The notes under the pieces: model-generated | Told to the model about the DNA's origin: nothing | The model's database searches: none | Seen by the model: the letters and a program-made list of their open reading frames with translations, nothing else | Assembly: GCA_001544655.2 (NCBI GenBank) | Contig: FCOD02000001.1 | Span: 1-64,000 of the forward strand | DNA from: Caballeronia turbans | GTDB lineage: Bacteria; Pseudomonadota; Gammaproteobacteria; Burkholderiales; Burkholderiaceae | Direction: 5' to 3' | Length of the DNA: 64,000 nt | Translations under genes and position numbers: made by a program | In this document: positions 34,746 to 43,421 of the stretch, piece by piece | How the letters are laid out: every line of letters begins with the position of its first letter | How positions within the stretch are numbered: position 1 is the first letter of the stretch

Positions 34746-35957
34746 ATGTCGAACTGGCTGACCGTGGTAGGGATCGGCGAAGATGGCTGGCACGGCCTGT
34801 CCCGCGTCGCGCGCCGCGCGCTGCTCGACGCCCAGTCGATTCACGGCGGCGAGCGCCATCTCGCGTTGCTGCCGGCGCGCATTGCCGCGAGCCGTGTGCC
34901 GTGGCCTAAACCCTTTTCACTCGACGCCGTGCTCGCCGGACGCGGCGACGGCAAGACCCGCATATGCGTGCTCGCGAGCGGCGATCCGATGTGCTTTGGC
35001 GTCGGCGCGACGCTCGCGCGTGAAGTCGCCAACGGCGAAATGCGCGTCATTCCCGCGCCGTCGTCGCTGTCGTTCGCGGCGGCGCGTTTGCACTGGGCGC
35101 TGCAGGATGCCGTGTGCGTATCGCTTGTCGGGCGGCCGGTCGCGTCGCTGCTCGCGAGCCTGCATCGCGGCGTGCGTCTGCTCGTGCTGAGCGCCGACGG
35201 CGCGACGCCCGCCGCCGTGGCCGCGCTCCTGACCGCGCATGGCTTCGGCGCGAGCCGCATGACCGTCTTCGAGCATCTGGGCGGGGACGAGGAGCGCCGC
35301 ATCGACGAACGTGCCGACGACTGGCGCGAGCCCCTCGTCGCCGCGCTCAATCTCGTCGCGATCGAATGCCGCACGCACGCCGGGCACGCGGGTCCGCCGC
35401 TCACGCCGGGCCTGCCCGACGACGCTTATCGTCACGACGGCCAGCTCACGAAGCGCGACGTGCGTGCCGTGACGCTCGCGCGCCTCGCGCCGCAACCGGG
35501 CGAACTCTTGTGGGATGTCGGCGCGGGTTGCGGCTCGATCGGTATCGAATGGATGCGCGCGCATGGCGCGTGCCGCGCGATTGCGATCGAAGCGAACGAA
35601 AGCCGGCAGCGTCTCATCGAGCACAACCGCGACGCGCTCGGCGTGCCCGCGCTGCAGCTCGTGAAGGGCGAGGCGCCCGACGCGCTCGACGGCCTGCCCG
35701 CGCCTGACGCCGTATTCATCGGCGGGGGATTGACGGTGCCGGGCGTGCTCGATGCGTGCTGGGCGCGCCTGCGTCAGGGCGGGCGGCTCGTCGCCAATGC
35801 AGTGACGCTGCAAAGCGAGGCGGCGCTCGTCGAATGGCGCGGGCGGCATGGCGGCGAGCTGACGCGCATCGGTGTCGCGCAGGCGGAGCCGCTCGGCAGC
35901 TTCGATACGTGGCGTCAGGCGCTGCCGATCACGCTGTTGCATGCGAGCAAGCCGTGA
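34746..35957 (+). CDS. cobL: Precorrin-6Y C5,15-methyltransferase (decarboxylating)
   Basis: A 403-residue bifunctional enzyme. The N-terminal CbiE-like half (residues 1 to about 205, [13 protein letters not shown]) methylates C5 and C15. The C-terminal CbiT-like Rossmann half (about 210-403, [17 protein letters not shown] near residue 255) methylates and removes the C12 acetate carboxyl. AAGGAGG lies about 8 bases upstream of the ATG. It is the first gene of the cobL-cobK-cobM unit, divergent from cobG. Confidence 0.95.
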   Translation: MSNWLTVVGIGEDGWHGLSRVARRALLDAQSIHGGERHLALLPARIAASRVPWPKPFSLDAVLAGRGDGKTRICVLASGDPMCFGVGATLAREVANGEMRVIPAPSSLSFAAARLHWALQDAVCVSLVGRPVASLLASLHRGVRLLVLSADGATPAAVAALLTAHGFGASRMTVFEHLGGDEERRIDERADDWREPLVAALNLVAIECRTHAGHAGPPLTPGLPDDAYRHDGQLTKRDVRAVTLARLAPQPGELLWDVGAGCGSIGIEWMRAHGACRAIAIEANESRQRLIEHNRDALGVPALQLVKGEAPDALDGLPAPDAVFIGGGLTVPGVLDACWARLRQGGRLVANAVTLQSEAALVEWRGRHGGELTRIGVAQAEPLGSFDTWRQALPITLLHASKP

Positions 35958-35963
35958 CGAGTC

Positions 35964-36734
35964 ATGCGTAAGGAAATGCCGGGAAACTCGAAGCGCGTGC
36001 TGCTGCTCGGCGGCACCGGCGACGCGCTCGCCATCGCGCGCGAACTGCCCGCCGCGCATGTCTACAGTCTCGCGGGCCTCGGGCGCGTGCCGGGCGACCT
36101 GACGTGCACGGTGCGCGTCGGCGGCTTCGGCGGCATCGACGGACTTGCCCGCTATCTGCGCGCGGAGAACATCGCGCTCGTCGTCGATGCGACGCATCCG
36201 TATGCCGCGCAGATGAGCCGTCACGCGCACGCCGCCTGTGCGCTCGCGGACGTGCCGCTCTGGGCGGTGCGACGTCCCGCGTGGCAGCCGCAGCCGGGCG
36301 ACGACTGGCGCGATGCCGCCGACTGGCGCGAAATCGTGGCGCGTATCGCGGCATTTCAACGGCCGCTTTTCACGCTCGGGCGCGAGGCGCTCGCGCATCT
36401 GCATGAAATTCCCGCGTCGCAGCGCTGGACGGTTCGCTGTCTCGAAGCGCATCCGGGCAACGAACGCGCGAAGATCATCGACGCGCGCGGCCCGTTCGAT
36501 CTCGAAGGCGAGCGCGCGCTGTTCGACGCGGCGGGCGTCGATGTGGTCGTCAGCAAGAACAGCGGCGGCCGCGCGACCGAAGCGAAGCTCGCCGTCGCGC
36601 GCGAACGCGGCTTGCCGGTCGTGATGCTCACGCGGCCGTCGCTGCCGGACGCGCACAGAACGTTCGACGACGCCGCGAGCGCGCGCGACGCGCTGCTGCG
36701 CTGGCTCGACTCAATCGACACATCGGAAACATGA
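35964..36734 (+). CDS. cobK: Precorrin-6A reductase
   Basis: A 256-residue NADPH-dependent reductase that reduces the C18-C19 double bond of precorrin-6A. It opens with VLLLGGTGDALAIA (Rossmann-like) and has the DATHPYAAQMS (about residue 75), TLGREALAHL and VSKNSGG blocks of the family. The start at 35964 lies 6 bases after cobL; an ATG at 35976 with AAGGA very close upstream is an alternative. The stop overlaps cobM (ATGA). Confidence 0.94.
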   Translation: MRKEMPGNSKRVLLLGGTGDALAIARELPAAHVYSLAGLGRVPGDLTCTVRVGGFGGIDGLARYLRAENIALVVDATHPYAAQMSRHAHAACALADVPLWAVRRPAWQPQPGDDWRDAADWREIVARIAAFQRPLFTLGREALAHLHEIPASQRWTVRCLEAHPGNERAKIIDARGPFDLEGERALFDAAGVDVVVSKNSGGRATEAKLAVARERGLPVVMLTRPSLPDAHRTFDDAASARDALLRWLDSIDTSET

Positions 36735-37456
36735 CGATCTATTTCATCGGCGCGGGGCCGGGCGATCCCGAACTCATCACCGTCAAGGGACAGCGGCTCA
36801 TCCGCACGTGTCCCGTGATTCTCTATGCCGGCTCGCTCGTGCCGAAGGACGTGCTCGACGGGCATCGCGCGGCGAAGTGCATCGACACGGCCGAGCTCGA
36901 CCTCGACGCCATCGTCGCGCTGTTGCAGGACGCGCACGCGAACGGGCAGGACGTGGCGCGCGTGCATTCCGGCGATCCGTCGCTCTACGGCGCGATCGGC
37001 GAGCAGATCCGCCGGCTCGACGCGCTCGCGATTCCCTACGAAGTCGTGCCGGGCGTGACGGCGACGGCGGCATCGGCGGCGGCGCTGAAGCGGGAACTGA
37101 CGTTGCCGGGCATCTCGCAGACCGTGATCCTCACGCGCTACGCGACGAAAACGTCGATGCCGGAAGGGGAAAGTCTCGCGGATCTCGCACGTCATCGCGC
37201 GACCCTCGCGATCCATCTCGGCGTGCGGCATATCGAGCGCATCGTCGCGGACCTGGTGCCGCACTACGGCGCGGATTGTCCGGTGGCGGTCGTGTTTCGC
37301 GCGAGCTGGCCGGACGAGACGCGCATCGAAGGAACGCTCGCGGAGATTGCGTCGAAAGTACGTGCGGCGGGCGTGGAGCGCACGGCGATGATTCTCGTCG
37401 GCCGCGTGCTGGCCGCCGACGGCTTCGCGGATTCGACGCTCTACGCGAAGGACTGA
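36731..37456 (+). CDS. cobM: Precorrin-4 C11-methyltransferase
   Basis: A 241-residue SAM-dependent methyltransferase that methylates C11. The N-terminal [20 protein letters not shown] motif, VARVHSGDPSLYGAIGEQ (about residue 75) and PGVTATAASAAALKRELTLP (about 104-123) are family hallmarks. Its start overlaps cobK by 4 bases, and a DUF4186 gene begins 7 bases after its stop. Confidence 0.96.
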   Translation: MTIYFIGAGPGDPELITVKGQRLIRTCPVILYAGSLVPKDVLDGHRAAKCIDTAELDLDAIVALLQDAHANGQDVARVHSGDPSLYGAIGEQIRRLDALAIPYEVVPGVTATAASAAALKRELTLPGISQTVILTRYATKTSMPEGESLADLARHRATLAIHLGVRHIERIVADLVPHYGADCPVAVVFRASWPDETRIEGTLAEIASKVRAAGVERTAMILVGRVLAADGFADSTLYAKD

Positions 37457-37463
37457 TCACGCC

Positions 37464-37868
37464 ATGCGCGACCTCGACACCGTGTTCGACGCGCTCGCGA
37501 AATCGGCTTTCCGGCGGCGTTTCGCGCTCGGCGTGCGCGAGGGGAAATATCTGCGGGAAAAGGGCGTCGACACGGTGATCGCGCAGGCGCATGAGTTGAT
37601 CGGCAAGCGGCTCGCGCCGCAAGCGCCGTTGAACGACGGCAAGCAGACGCCGTTTCGCGGGCATCCGGTGTTCATCGCGCAGCACGCGACGGCGACGTGC
37701 TGCCGTACGTGCCTCGCCAAGTGGCACGGCATCGCGGCAGGCAAGGCGCTCGACGACGCCGGGCGACAACATGTCGTCGATGCGATCGCGCGCTGGCTGC
37801 GCGCGCAACCGCTGCCGGCTGCGAAGGACGCCGCGCCCGACAATCCGCAGCGCGAATTACCTTTCTGA
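37464..37868 (+). CDS. DUF4186 family protein
   Basis: A 134-residue soluble protein of the DUF4186 family. The C-terminal half carries GHPVFIAQHATATCCRTCLAKWHGI, with CC, C, H residues (about 75-89) that look like a metal site. Function is unknown. It follows cobM by 7 bases on the same strand and is the last gene of the cobL-cobK-cobM unit. This may be chance operon capture or a cob-linked role. Confidence 0.85.
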   Translation: MRDLDTVFDALAKSAFRRRFALGVREGKYLREKGVDTVIAQAHELIGKRLAPQAPLNDGKQTPFRGHPVFIAQHATATCCRTCLAKWHGIAAGKALDDAGRQHVVDAIARWLRAQPLPAAKDAAPDNPQRELPF

Positions 37869-37975
37869 TGCGCCGTTCAGCGTGACTCGTCCGGCGGGCA
37901 GGACGATGGCGCAACAGGCGCTCCCGCGCACGGCGCCGGGTGAGCGCTAGCCGCGTTCGCGAGCAAGGGCGCCGT

Positions 37976-38725
37976 TCATCGCGGGCCCGGGGCTCGTCGT
38001 CCCCTCGCCCGGCGAGACAGCATGTTCAGCCCCTCGACCAGCGCCGAGAACGCCATCGCCGCGTAGATGTAGCCCTTCGGCACATGCGTGCCGAATCCTT
38101 CGGCGATCAGCGTCATCCCGATTACGAGCAGGAAGCCGAGCGCGAGCATCACGATCGTCGGATTGCGCTCGATGAAGCGCGACAGCGGGCCTGCGGCGAA
38201 GAGCATCACGGTCACGGCGGCGATCACCGCGACGAACATGATCGGAATGTGCTCGGTCATGCCGACCGCGGTCACGATGCTGTCGATGGAAAACACGAGG
38301 TCGAGCAGCAGGATCTGGCCGATCGCCGACAGCGGCGTCAGCGACTTGGCCGATTCGGCGCCGGCATGACCGTCGTCGTCGTGCGTAACGTGGTGATGGA
38401 CTTCGGTCGTCGCCTTCCAGACGAGAAACGCGCCGCCCGCGATGAGAATCAGGTCTCGCCATGAGAAGCCGTGACCGAACGCTTCGAAGATGGGCGTTGT
38501 GAGCCGCACGATCAGCGCGACGGTGCCGAGCAGCCCGAGCCGCATGACGAGCGCGAGCGCGATGCCGATGCGCTGCGTGCGCTCCCGGTGCGCCGCAGGC
38601 AGCTTGTTGGTCAGGATGGAAATGAAGATCAGGTTGTCGATGCCGAGCACGACTTCCATGACGACGAGCGTTGCGAGCGCGGCCCAGGCGGCGGGATCGG
38701 CGAGAAGGGCGACGAGATAGTCCAT
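37976..38725 (-). CDS. TerC family integral membrane protein
   Basis: A 249-residue inner-membrane protein with about seven helices, of the TerC/YgdQ branch. The helices carry conserved acidic residues ([17 protein letters not shown] near residue 22 and [19 protein letters not shown] near 140) that are thought to bind Mn2+ or other divalent cations. A charged His-rich loop ([16 protein letters not shown], about 106-121) separates the two halves. Likely role is metal (manganese) export or loading of exported proteins. It is isolated from neighbours. Confidence 0.88.
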   Translation of the reverse strand: MDYLVALLADPAAWAALATLVVMEVVLGIDNLIFISILTNKLPAAHRERTQRIGIALALVMRLGLLGTVALIVRLTTPIFEAFGHGFSWRDLILIAGGAFLVWKATTEVHHHVTHDDDGHAGAESAKSLTPLSAIGQILLLDLVFSIDSIVTAVGMTEHIPIMFVAVIAAVTVMLFAAGPLSRFIERNPTIVMLALGFLLVIGMTLIAEGFGTHVPKGYIYAAMAFSALVEGLNMLSRRARGRRAPGPR

Positions 38726-39016
38726 GGTCCGGGGAATGATTCGACAGGTGAGGGCGAGATATTAGCCTGATCGCCGCCGATAGTGAAAGGAACTTGAAAA
38801 CTTCATGCAAATCGTGATGCTCAAGCCGCGGTGACAAGCCCACCCGTCGTCGCGCTGTGGTCGTTATCGGTCGCAAATACCGGAATTAAAACGATTATTT
38901 GCGCCTGTTCTGATGATGCGCCGCCGCATTTACGGGTAAACTCCTATGCTTTCGTGCCGCGTGTCCGTGGCCGCCGTCCAACTTCCTGTCGCCAGGACAC
39001 ACCGAACTCAAGCCGC

Positions 39017-40174
39017 ATGCAGGGAAAATCACAACGTCTCGTCGAGCTGGACTTCTTCCGCGGACTGGTGTTGCTCATCATCGTCGTCGATCATATCGGC
39101 GGCAGCATGGTGTCGCGCTTCACGCTTCATTCGTTCGCGCTGAACGACGCCGCCGAAGTCTTCGTGTTCCTCGGCGGTTTCGCCACGGCGACGGCGTATG
39201 GGTCGCTCGCGCAGCGACGCTCCGAAAGCGTGGCCCGCGTGCGCTTCCTCAAACGCGCGTTCGAGCTTTATCGCGCGTTTCTGGTCACCGCCTCGCTGAT
39301 GCTCGTCGCGTCCTTCCTGCTGCGGCCGTTTTTCGGCCACGCGCCGAATCTCGCGCTGCATGACCTCGACAGCCTGATGTCGCAGCCGCTTTCGTCGATC
39401 GCGCAGATTCTCACATTCGAGCGCCAGCCGTATCTTGCCGCCGTTCTGCCGATGTACGCGCTCTTCGCGCTCGCCGTGCCGCTCATGCTGCCGCTCGCGC
39501 GCAGCAAGCCCTGGCTGTTGCTGGGTCTGAGCCTCGCGTTGTGGGCCTTCGCATCGCAGATTGGCGAATACATGCCGTCCGTCGATGACAACCTGTGGGA
39601 TTTCAATCCCGCCGCGTGGCAGTTGATGTTCGTGCTGGGCGTTTTGGCGCGCTGCCAGCCGGTTTACCGGCGAGTGAGCACGAACCGCTTCGGCTGGATC
39701 GTGAGTGCGGGCGCGGTCGCGTTGATCGCGGGCATGGCGTACTACAAGCTGCTCGTGCTGCCGCCCGTGCTGGATAGCGCTTTCAAGCGCGATCTGGCCG
39801 GACCGCGCGTCGTCAATTTCCTGGCCATCGCGTGGATTGCAGCGAATCTGGCGCGTTACGGCGTCGTCAAGGCCGTGGCGCGTCGTTTGCCGTGGGTCGG
39901 CGCGTTGGGGCGTGACGGCATGGTGTCCTTCGTTGCGGGGACGGTGATCTCGCTCGTCGTCGATTCGATCCTGTTCACCCTCACCGATGGCCTCGTCAAC
40001 GTGCCAGCCGGCCTTGCCGCCGATGCCATCGCGATCGGCGCGCTGCTCGCCGTGCCGCACGCGCACCGTCGGGTCGCGACGTGGCTCGGCACGCGACAGC
40101 CGGCGCCGGTAGCCACTGCCGCGCGTGCGACCGTCGCAGCAACCGCCGACACTCGGGCGCGGGCGGTACGCTGA
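39017..40174 (+). CDS. OpgC-domain membrane acyltransferase-like protein
   Basis: A 385-residue protein with about ten membrane helices of the OpgC/acyltransferase-3 group. It opens with RLVELDFFRGLVLLIIVVDHIGGS, where the Arg-His pattern of such transferases is present. OpgC in enterobacteria succinylates periplasmic glucans; many homologues modify other surface glycans. The start at 39017 is the natural cytosolic N-terminus, and longer frames look noncoding. It is followed by a strong terminator. Confidence 0.85.
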   Translation: MQGKSQRLVELDFFRGLVLLIIVVDHIGGSMVSRFTLHSFALNDAAEVFVFLGGFATATAYGSLAQRRSESVARVRFLKRAFELYRAFLVTASLMLVASFLLRPFFGHAPNLALHDLDSLMSQPLSSIAQILTFERQPYLAAVLPMYALFALAVPLMLPLARSKPWLLLGLSLALWAFASQIGEYMPSVDDNLWDFNPAAWQLMFVLGVLARCQPVYRRVSTNRFGWIVSAGAVALIAGMAYYKLLVLPPVLDSAFKRDLAGPRVVNFLAIAWIAANLARYGVVKAVARRLPWVGALGRDGMVSFVAGTVISLVVDSILFTLTDGLVNVPAGLAADAIAIGALLAVPHAHRRVATWLGTRQPAPVATAARATVAATADTRARAVR

Positions 40175-40188
40175 GAACGCTATTCAGA

Positions 40189-40213
40189 CGGGCAGTTCGC
40201 TGCCCGCTTTTTT
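40189..40213 (+). terminator. Intrinsic terminator after the OpgC gene
   Basis: A 7-bp GC stem (CGGGCAG with CTGCCCG) has a UUCG-type tetraloop (TTCG) and is followed by six T. This is a textbook rho-independent terminator. Confidence 0.93.
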
Positions 40214-40331
40214 CTGAGCCGATGCGCAACTAACTGTCGAATTTTCTCGTCGCACGCGACAAAAATCGACGATGACCGTCATGGCATGCAGCTTGCACGC
40301 TGAAGGCAGTTCAACACACAACGGACTCGTC

Positions 40332-40505
40332 ATGCTGAAGCTCGCCATCCTGTTCGCAATCATTTCCGTCGTCGCCGGTTTCTTCGGTTTTACACGTGTG
40401 TCATCCGGCGCGGCGGGCATCGCCAAGATTTTTTTCTTCATCTTCTTGATCCTGTTCGTCGTGTTCCTGGTCATCGCGATCACGGCGGGTTCGCTCGTGC
40501 TGTAG
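40332..40505 (+). CDS. DUF1328 (YtjA-like) small membrane protein
   Basis: A 57-residue protein made of two hydrophobic helices joined by a short GFTRVSSGAAGIAK turn, typical of DUF1328/YtjA. Function is unknown; homologues are often stress-induced. The ATG at 40332 is preferred over a start 60 bases upstream, which would add non-family residues. Confidence 0.88.
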   Translation: MLKLAILFAIISVVAGFFGFTRVSSGAAGIAKIFFFIFLILFVVFLVIAITAGSLVL

Positions 40506-40632
40506 CGCCGGGAACGTCGGAAACGCCGTGCGGGCGCGTCTGCGTGCTTCCTCGCATCGACCCGCACGCCGCGACGGTGTTACATTGCCGCGAGAGACAA
40601 GCGAGCGACAGTGAACCGGAAAGGAGGAGGCG

Positions 40633-42495
40633 ATGCAGCATGCCATCGGCGCGGCCTTGCAGCCTGCGCAATGCGACGTCATCCGTCATTCGCACGAGCG
40701 CTCCGCCACATTCGGGTTGTGCGAGACGATGCGCCCGGATTACGCCGTGCTGTCGGGCGCGGAACTCGCCGTCAAGGTCGGCGAGAGCCGCGCGCTCTTT
40801 GCGCACGCACTGCCGGTGATGGAAACGCTGTATGCGCAGATCGCCAATACGCACAGCATGATCGCGCTGACGGATGCGAGCGGTCTTATCCTGCATTCGC
40901 TCGGCGACGACGATTTTCTCGCCCGTGCCGAAAAAGTCGCGCTGAGGGCGGGCGCGGTGTGGAGTGAAGCGCATCAGGGCACCAACGCCATCGGCACGAC
41001 GATCGCGGAGCGCACCGCCGTCACCGTTCATGGCGACCAGCATTATTTGCGCGCCAATCATTTCCTCAGTTGTTCGAGCGTGCCGATCCTCGATCCGCAC
41101 GGCAATCTCTCCGGCGTCCTCGATGTGACTGGCGACCGGCGCGGCTATCACCAGCACACGATGGCGCTCGTGAAGATGTCCGGGCAGATGATTGAGAACC
41201 GCCTGATCGCGAGCGCGTTCGGCGACGGGTTGCGCATCCGCTTTCACAGCCGGCCCGAGTTTATCGGCACGCTGATGGAGGGCCTCGCCGTATTCGATCT
41301 CGACGGCCGCCTTCTGTGCGCGAACCGCAGCGCGCAATTCCAGCTCGGGTTCGAACTGGCGCATCTGCGCTCACAGACGCTCGAGGCGCTGTTCGGCGAG
41401 CGCGTCGACTCGCTGATCGCGTGCGCGGGCGACGCACCGTGCCGTCTCGAACTGCATAGCGGCGTCGCGGTGTTCGCGAGTATCGAATTTCATGCGCGTC
41501 CGGCATCCAGCGTGTCGCCTGCGACAACCGCGATGGCCGTGCGCGAGCAAAGCGGGTCGAGCCTCGCCGATCTCTGCACCGGCGACGCGCAGATGAACGA
41601 CATCGTGGCGCGCGTGCGGAAGGTCATCGGCAAGAACATCGCCATTTTGATCGGCGGGCCGACGGGCGCCGGCAAGGAAATGCTCGCACGCGCGATTCAC
41701 CGCGATTCGCCGCGCCGCACGGGGCCGTTCGTCGCGGTGAACTGCGCGTCGTTGCCGGAGACGCTGATCGAATCGGAGCTTTTCGGCTATACGCAGGGCG
41801 CATTCACGGGCGCGGCGAAGCGCGGCGCGATCGGCAAGATCGTGCAGGCGAACGGCGGCACGCTCTTCCTCGATGAAATCGGCGATATGCCGTTCGCGAT
41901 GCAAAGCCGCTTGCTGCGCGTGCTGCAGGAACGCGTCGTCGAGCCGCTCGGCGCGGCGCGCGCGGTGCCGGTCGATTTCACGCTCGTCTGCGCGAGCAAC
42001 CGCCGGTTGCGTGAGTGCGTTGCGCAGGGGACGTTTCGCGAGGACCTGTATTACCGAATCAATGGCCTTTCGGTGACGCTGCCGCCGCTCGCGGAACGGA
42101 CGGATCTGCGCGCGGTCGTCGACGAGATGCTGCGCCACGAGCGTTTCGCGGGCCGCATCGTCGGCATCGATGACGACGTGCTCGCGCTCTTCGCGCGTCA
42201 TCCGTGGCCGGGCAACTTCCGGCAATTGAGCAATGTGCTGCGCACCGCGTCGGCCATGCTCGACGATCACGACACGCATATCGGTGTCGAACATCTGCCG
42301 CATGATTTTCTCGATGAGCTCGGTGAAGGCGGTTTGATCGAAGACGCGCCGCTGCCGGTGAGCGGGGCGCGTCTCGTGGATATCGAAGCGAGCGCGGTGG
42401 CCGCGGCGCTCAGGGCGCACGGGGGCAATGTGTCGGCGACGGCGCGGGCGCTCGGCATCTCGCGTACGACGTTGTATCGGAAGTTGCGGGTTTGA
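40633..42495 (+). CDS. Sigma-54-dependent activator with GAF domain (AcoR-like)
   Basis: A 620-residue enhancer-binding protein. An N-terminal GAF sensor (about residues 60-190, TDASGLILHSLG ... GTNAIGTTIAE) and a PAS-like segment (about 210-270) precede the AAA+ domain. That domain has Walker A GGPTGAGKEML (about 338), the sigma-54 contact loop GAFTGA (about 391), and Walker B GGTLFLDEIGD (about 411). A Fis-type helix-turn-helix ends the protein (NVSATARALGISRTTLYRKL). AcoR-like members sense acetoin or small alcohols/aldehydes. It lies tail-to-tail with eutBC; whether it controls them is unknown. AAAGGAGG precedes the ATG by about 6 bases. Confidence 0.92.
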   Translation: MQHAIGAALQPAQCDVIRHSHERSATFGLCETMRPDYAVLSGAELAVKVGESRALFAHALPVMETLYAQIANTHSMIALTDASGLILHSLGDDDFLARAEKVALRAGAVWSEAHQGTNAIGTTIAERTAVTVHGDQHYLRANHFLSCSSVPILDPHGNLSGVLDVTGDRRGYHQHTMALVKMSGQMIENRLIASAFGDGLRIRFHSRPEFIGTLMEGLAVFDLDGRLLCANRSAQFQLGFELAHLRSQTLEALFGERVDSLIACAGDAPCRLELHSGVAVFASIEFHARPASSVSPATTAMAVREQSGSSLADLCTGDAQMNDIVARVRKVIGKNIAILIGGPTGAGKEMLARAIHRDSPRRTGPFVAVNCASLPETLIESELFGYTQGAFTGAAKRGAIGKIVQANGGTLFLDEIGDMPFAMQSRLLRVLQERVVEPLGAARAVPVDFTLVCASNRRLRECVAQGTFREDLYYRINGLSVTLPPLAERTDLRAVVDEMLRHERFAGRIVGIDDDVLALFARHPWPGNFRQLSNVLRTASAMLDDHDTHIGVEHLPHDFLDELGEGGLIEDAPLPVSGARLVDIEASAVAAALRAHGGNVSATARALGISRTTLYRKLRV

Positions 42496-42550
42496 CGACG
42501 CTTCGGTTTTTTTTGCTCGGCCAGCGAGATTGCCGTGGATGGCTGGTTTT

Positions 42551-42643
42551 TTTCGCCGGATCCCGTTTTCTTTGTGGTTTATTGGCGTTGCCCCGCACAG
42601 GGGCAGTGCTAATAAACCAATACGAAAACGGGATCCGGCGAAA
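42551..42643. repeat. 93-bp palindromic repeat element
   Basis: Perfect 20-base outer arms (42551-42570 and 42624-42643) surround an inner 8-base pair (GGTTTATT at 42576, AATAAACC at 42611) and a central TGCCCC/GGGGCA hairpin. The outer arms end in GGATCC-containing sequence. It sits between the convergent sigma-54 activator and eutC genes. A related half copy lies at 408-460 and the core recurs at 83-98. It could end transcription from both sides and may be a miniature mobile or REP-like element. Confidence 0.85.
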
Positions 42644-42650
42644 CAAAAAC

Positions 42651-43421
42651 CTAACCCTCAACAATCCCATCATCCCGCGCGGGTAACGAGCCGCTATGAT
42701 CCTTCAGACCGACACCTGTGAGCTTCAACCTGCGCGCTTCATTCAACAGCCACATCAGCCTGAAGGCCGCATTCTCGTAATCGAGTCCTTCGGGCCGCAC
42801 GTTCGAGATGCAGTTGCGCTCGGCATCGTGGCGCCCGGCGCGCGGCGCGTAAGTCACATAAAGCCCGAGGCTGTCGGGCGAACTGAGTCCCGGCCGCTCG
42901 CCGATCATCACGACGACGATCCTCGCCCGTAAAAGCTCACCGATGCGATCGCCCAGCGCGACACGCGCCTGCGTCGCGATCACGACGGGCGCCACCTTCC
43001 AGCCGTCGAATGTTCCGCGCAGACACATAAGCAACGGTGCGACATGACGTTGCGCAGCAAAAGCCGACAAGCCATCGGCGGCGACGAAGACGAGTTCGGG
43101 CGGATCGTCGGTCGCGGCGGAGTGCGCGCTCAAACGGGCAACGCTCGCCTCGTCGAGCATGCGGCCGAGATCCGGGCGACGCAGATAATGATCGCGATCC
43201 GGCGCGGCGCTTTGCACGTCCAGCGTCTCGAAACCGGCGGCGCGCAGTGTCGCGCCCAGCGCGGCCGTATCGAGCGGCTGATGCACCGCGTCGCGCGCCT
43301 GGGCATGCGCCAGTTCGAACGCGAGCAAGGGCGCGGTCGGCAGACTGCTGCCCGCGCGGCCGAGCGCGATGCGCGCGTTGGTGAAGCGCCGCAGCGCGTT
43401 CCATGCGTCGGCGTCCGTCAT
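42651..43421 (-). CDS. eutC: Ethanolamine ammonia-lyase small subunit
   Basis: A 256-residue EutC subunit. With EutB it forms the adenosylcobalamin-dependent lyase that splits ethanolamine to acetaldehyde and ammonia. Visible are the N-terminal TNARIALGRAGSSLP block, LVFVAADGLSAFAAQRHV (about residue 110-127), and the C-terminal RPGLSSPDSLGLYVTYAPR (about 175-193) cobalamin-contact region. The ATG overlaps the eutB stop (ATGA), giving the usual family start. Confidence 0.95.
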   Translation of the reverse strand: MTDADAWNALRRFTNARIALGRAGSSLPTAPLLAFELAHAQARDAVHQPLDTAALGATLRAAGFETLDVQSAAPDRDHYLRRPDLGRMLDEASVARLSAHSAATDDPPELVFVAADGLSAFAAQRHVAPLLMCLRGTFDGWKVAPVVIATQARVALGDRIGELLRARIVVVMIGERPGLSSPDSLGLYVTYAPRAGRHDAERNCISNVRPEGLDYENAAFRLMWLLNEARRLKLTGVGLKDHSGSLPARDDGIVEG

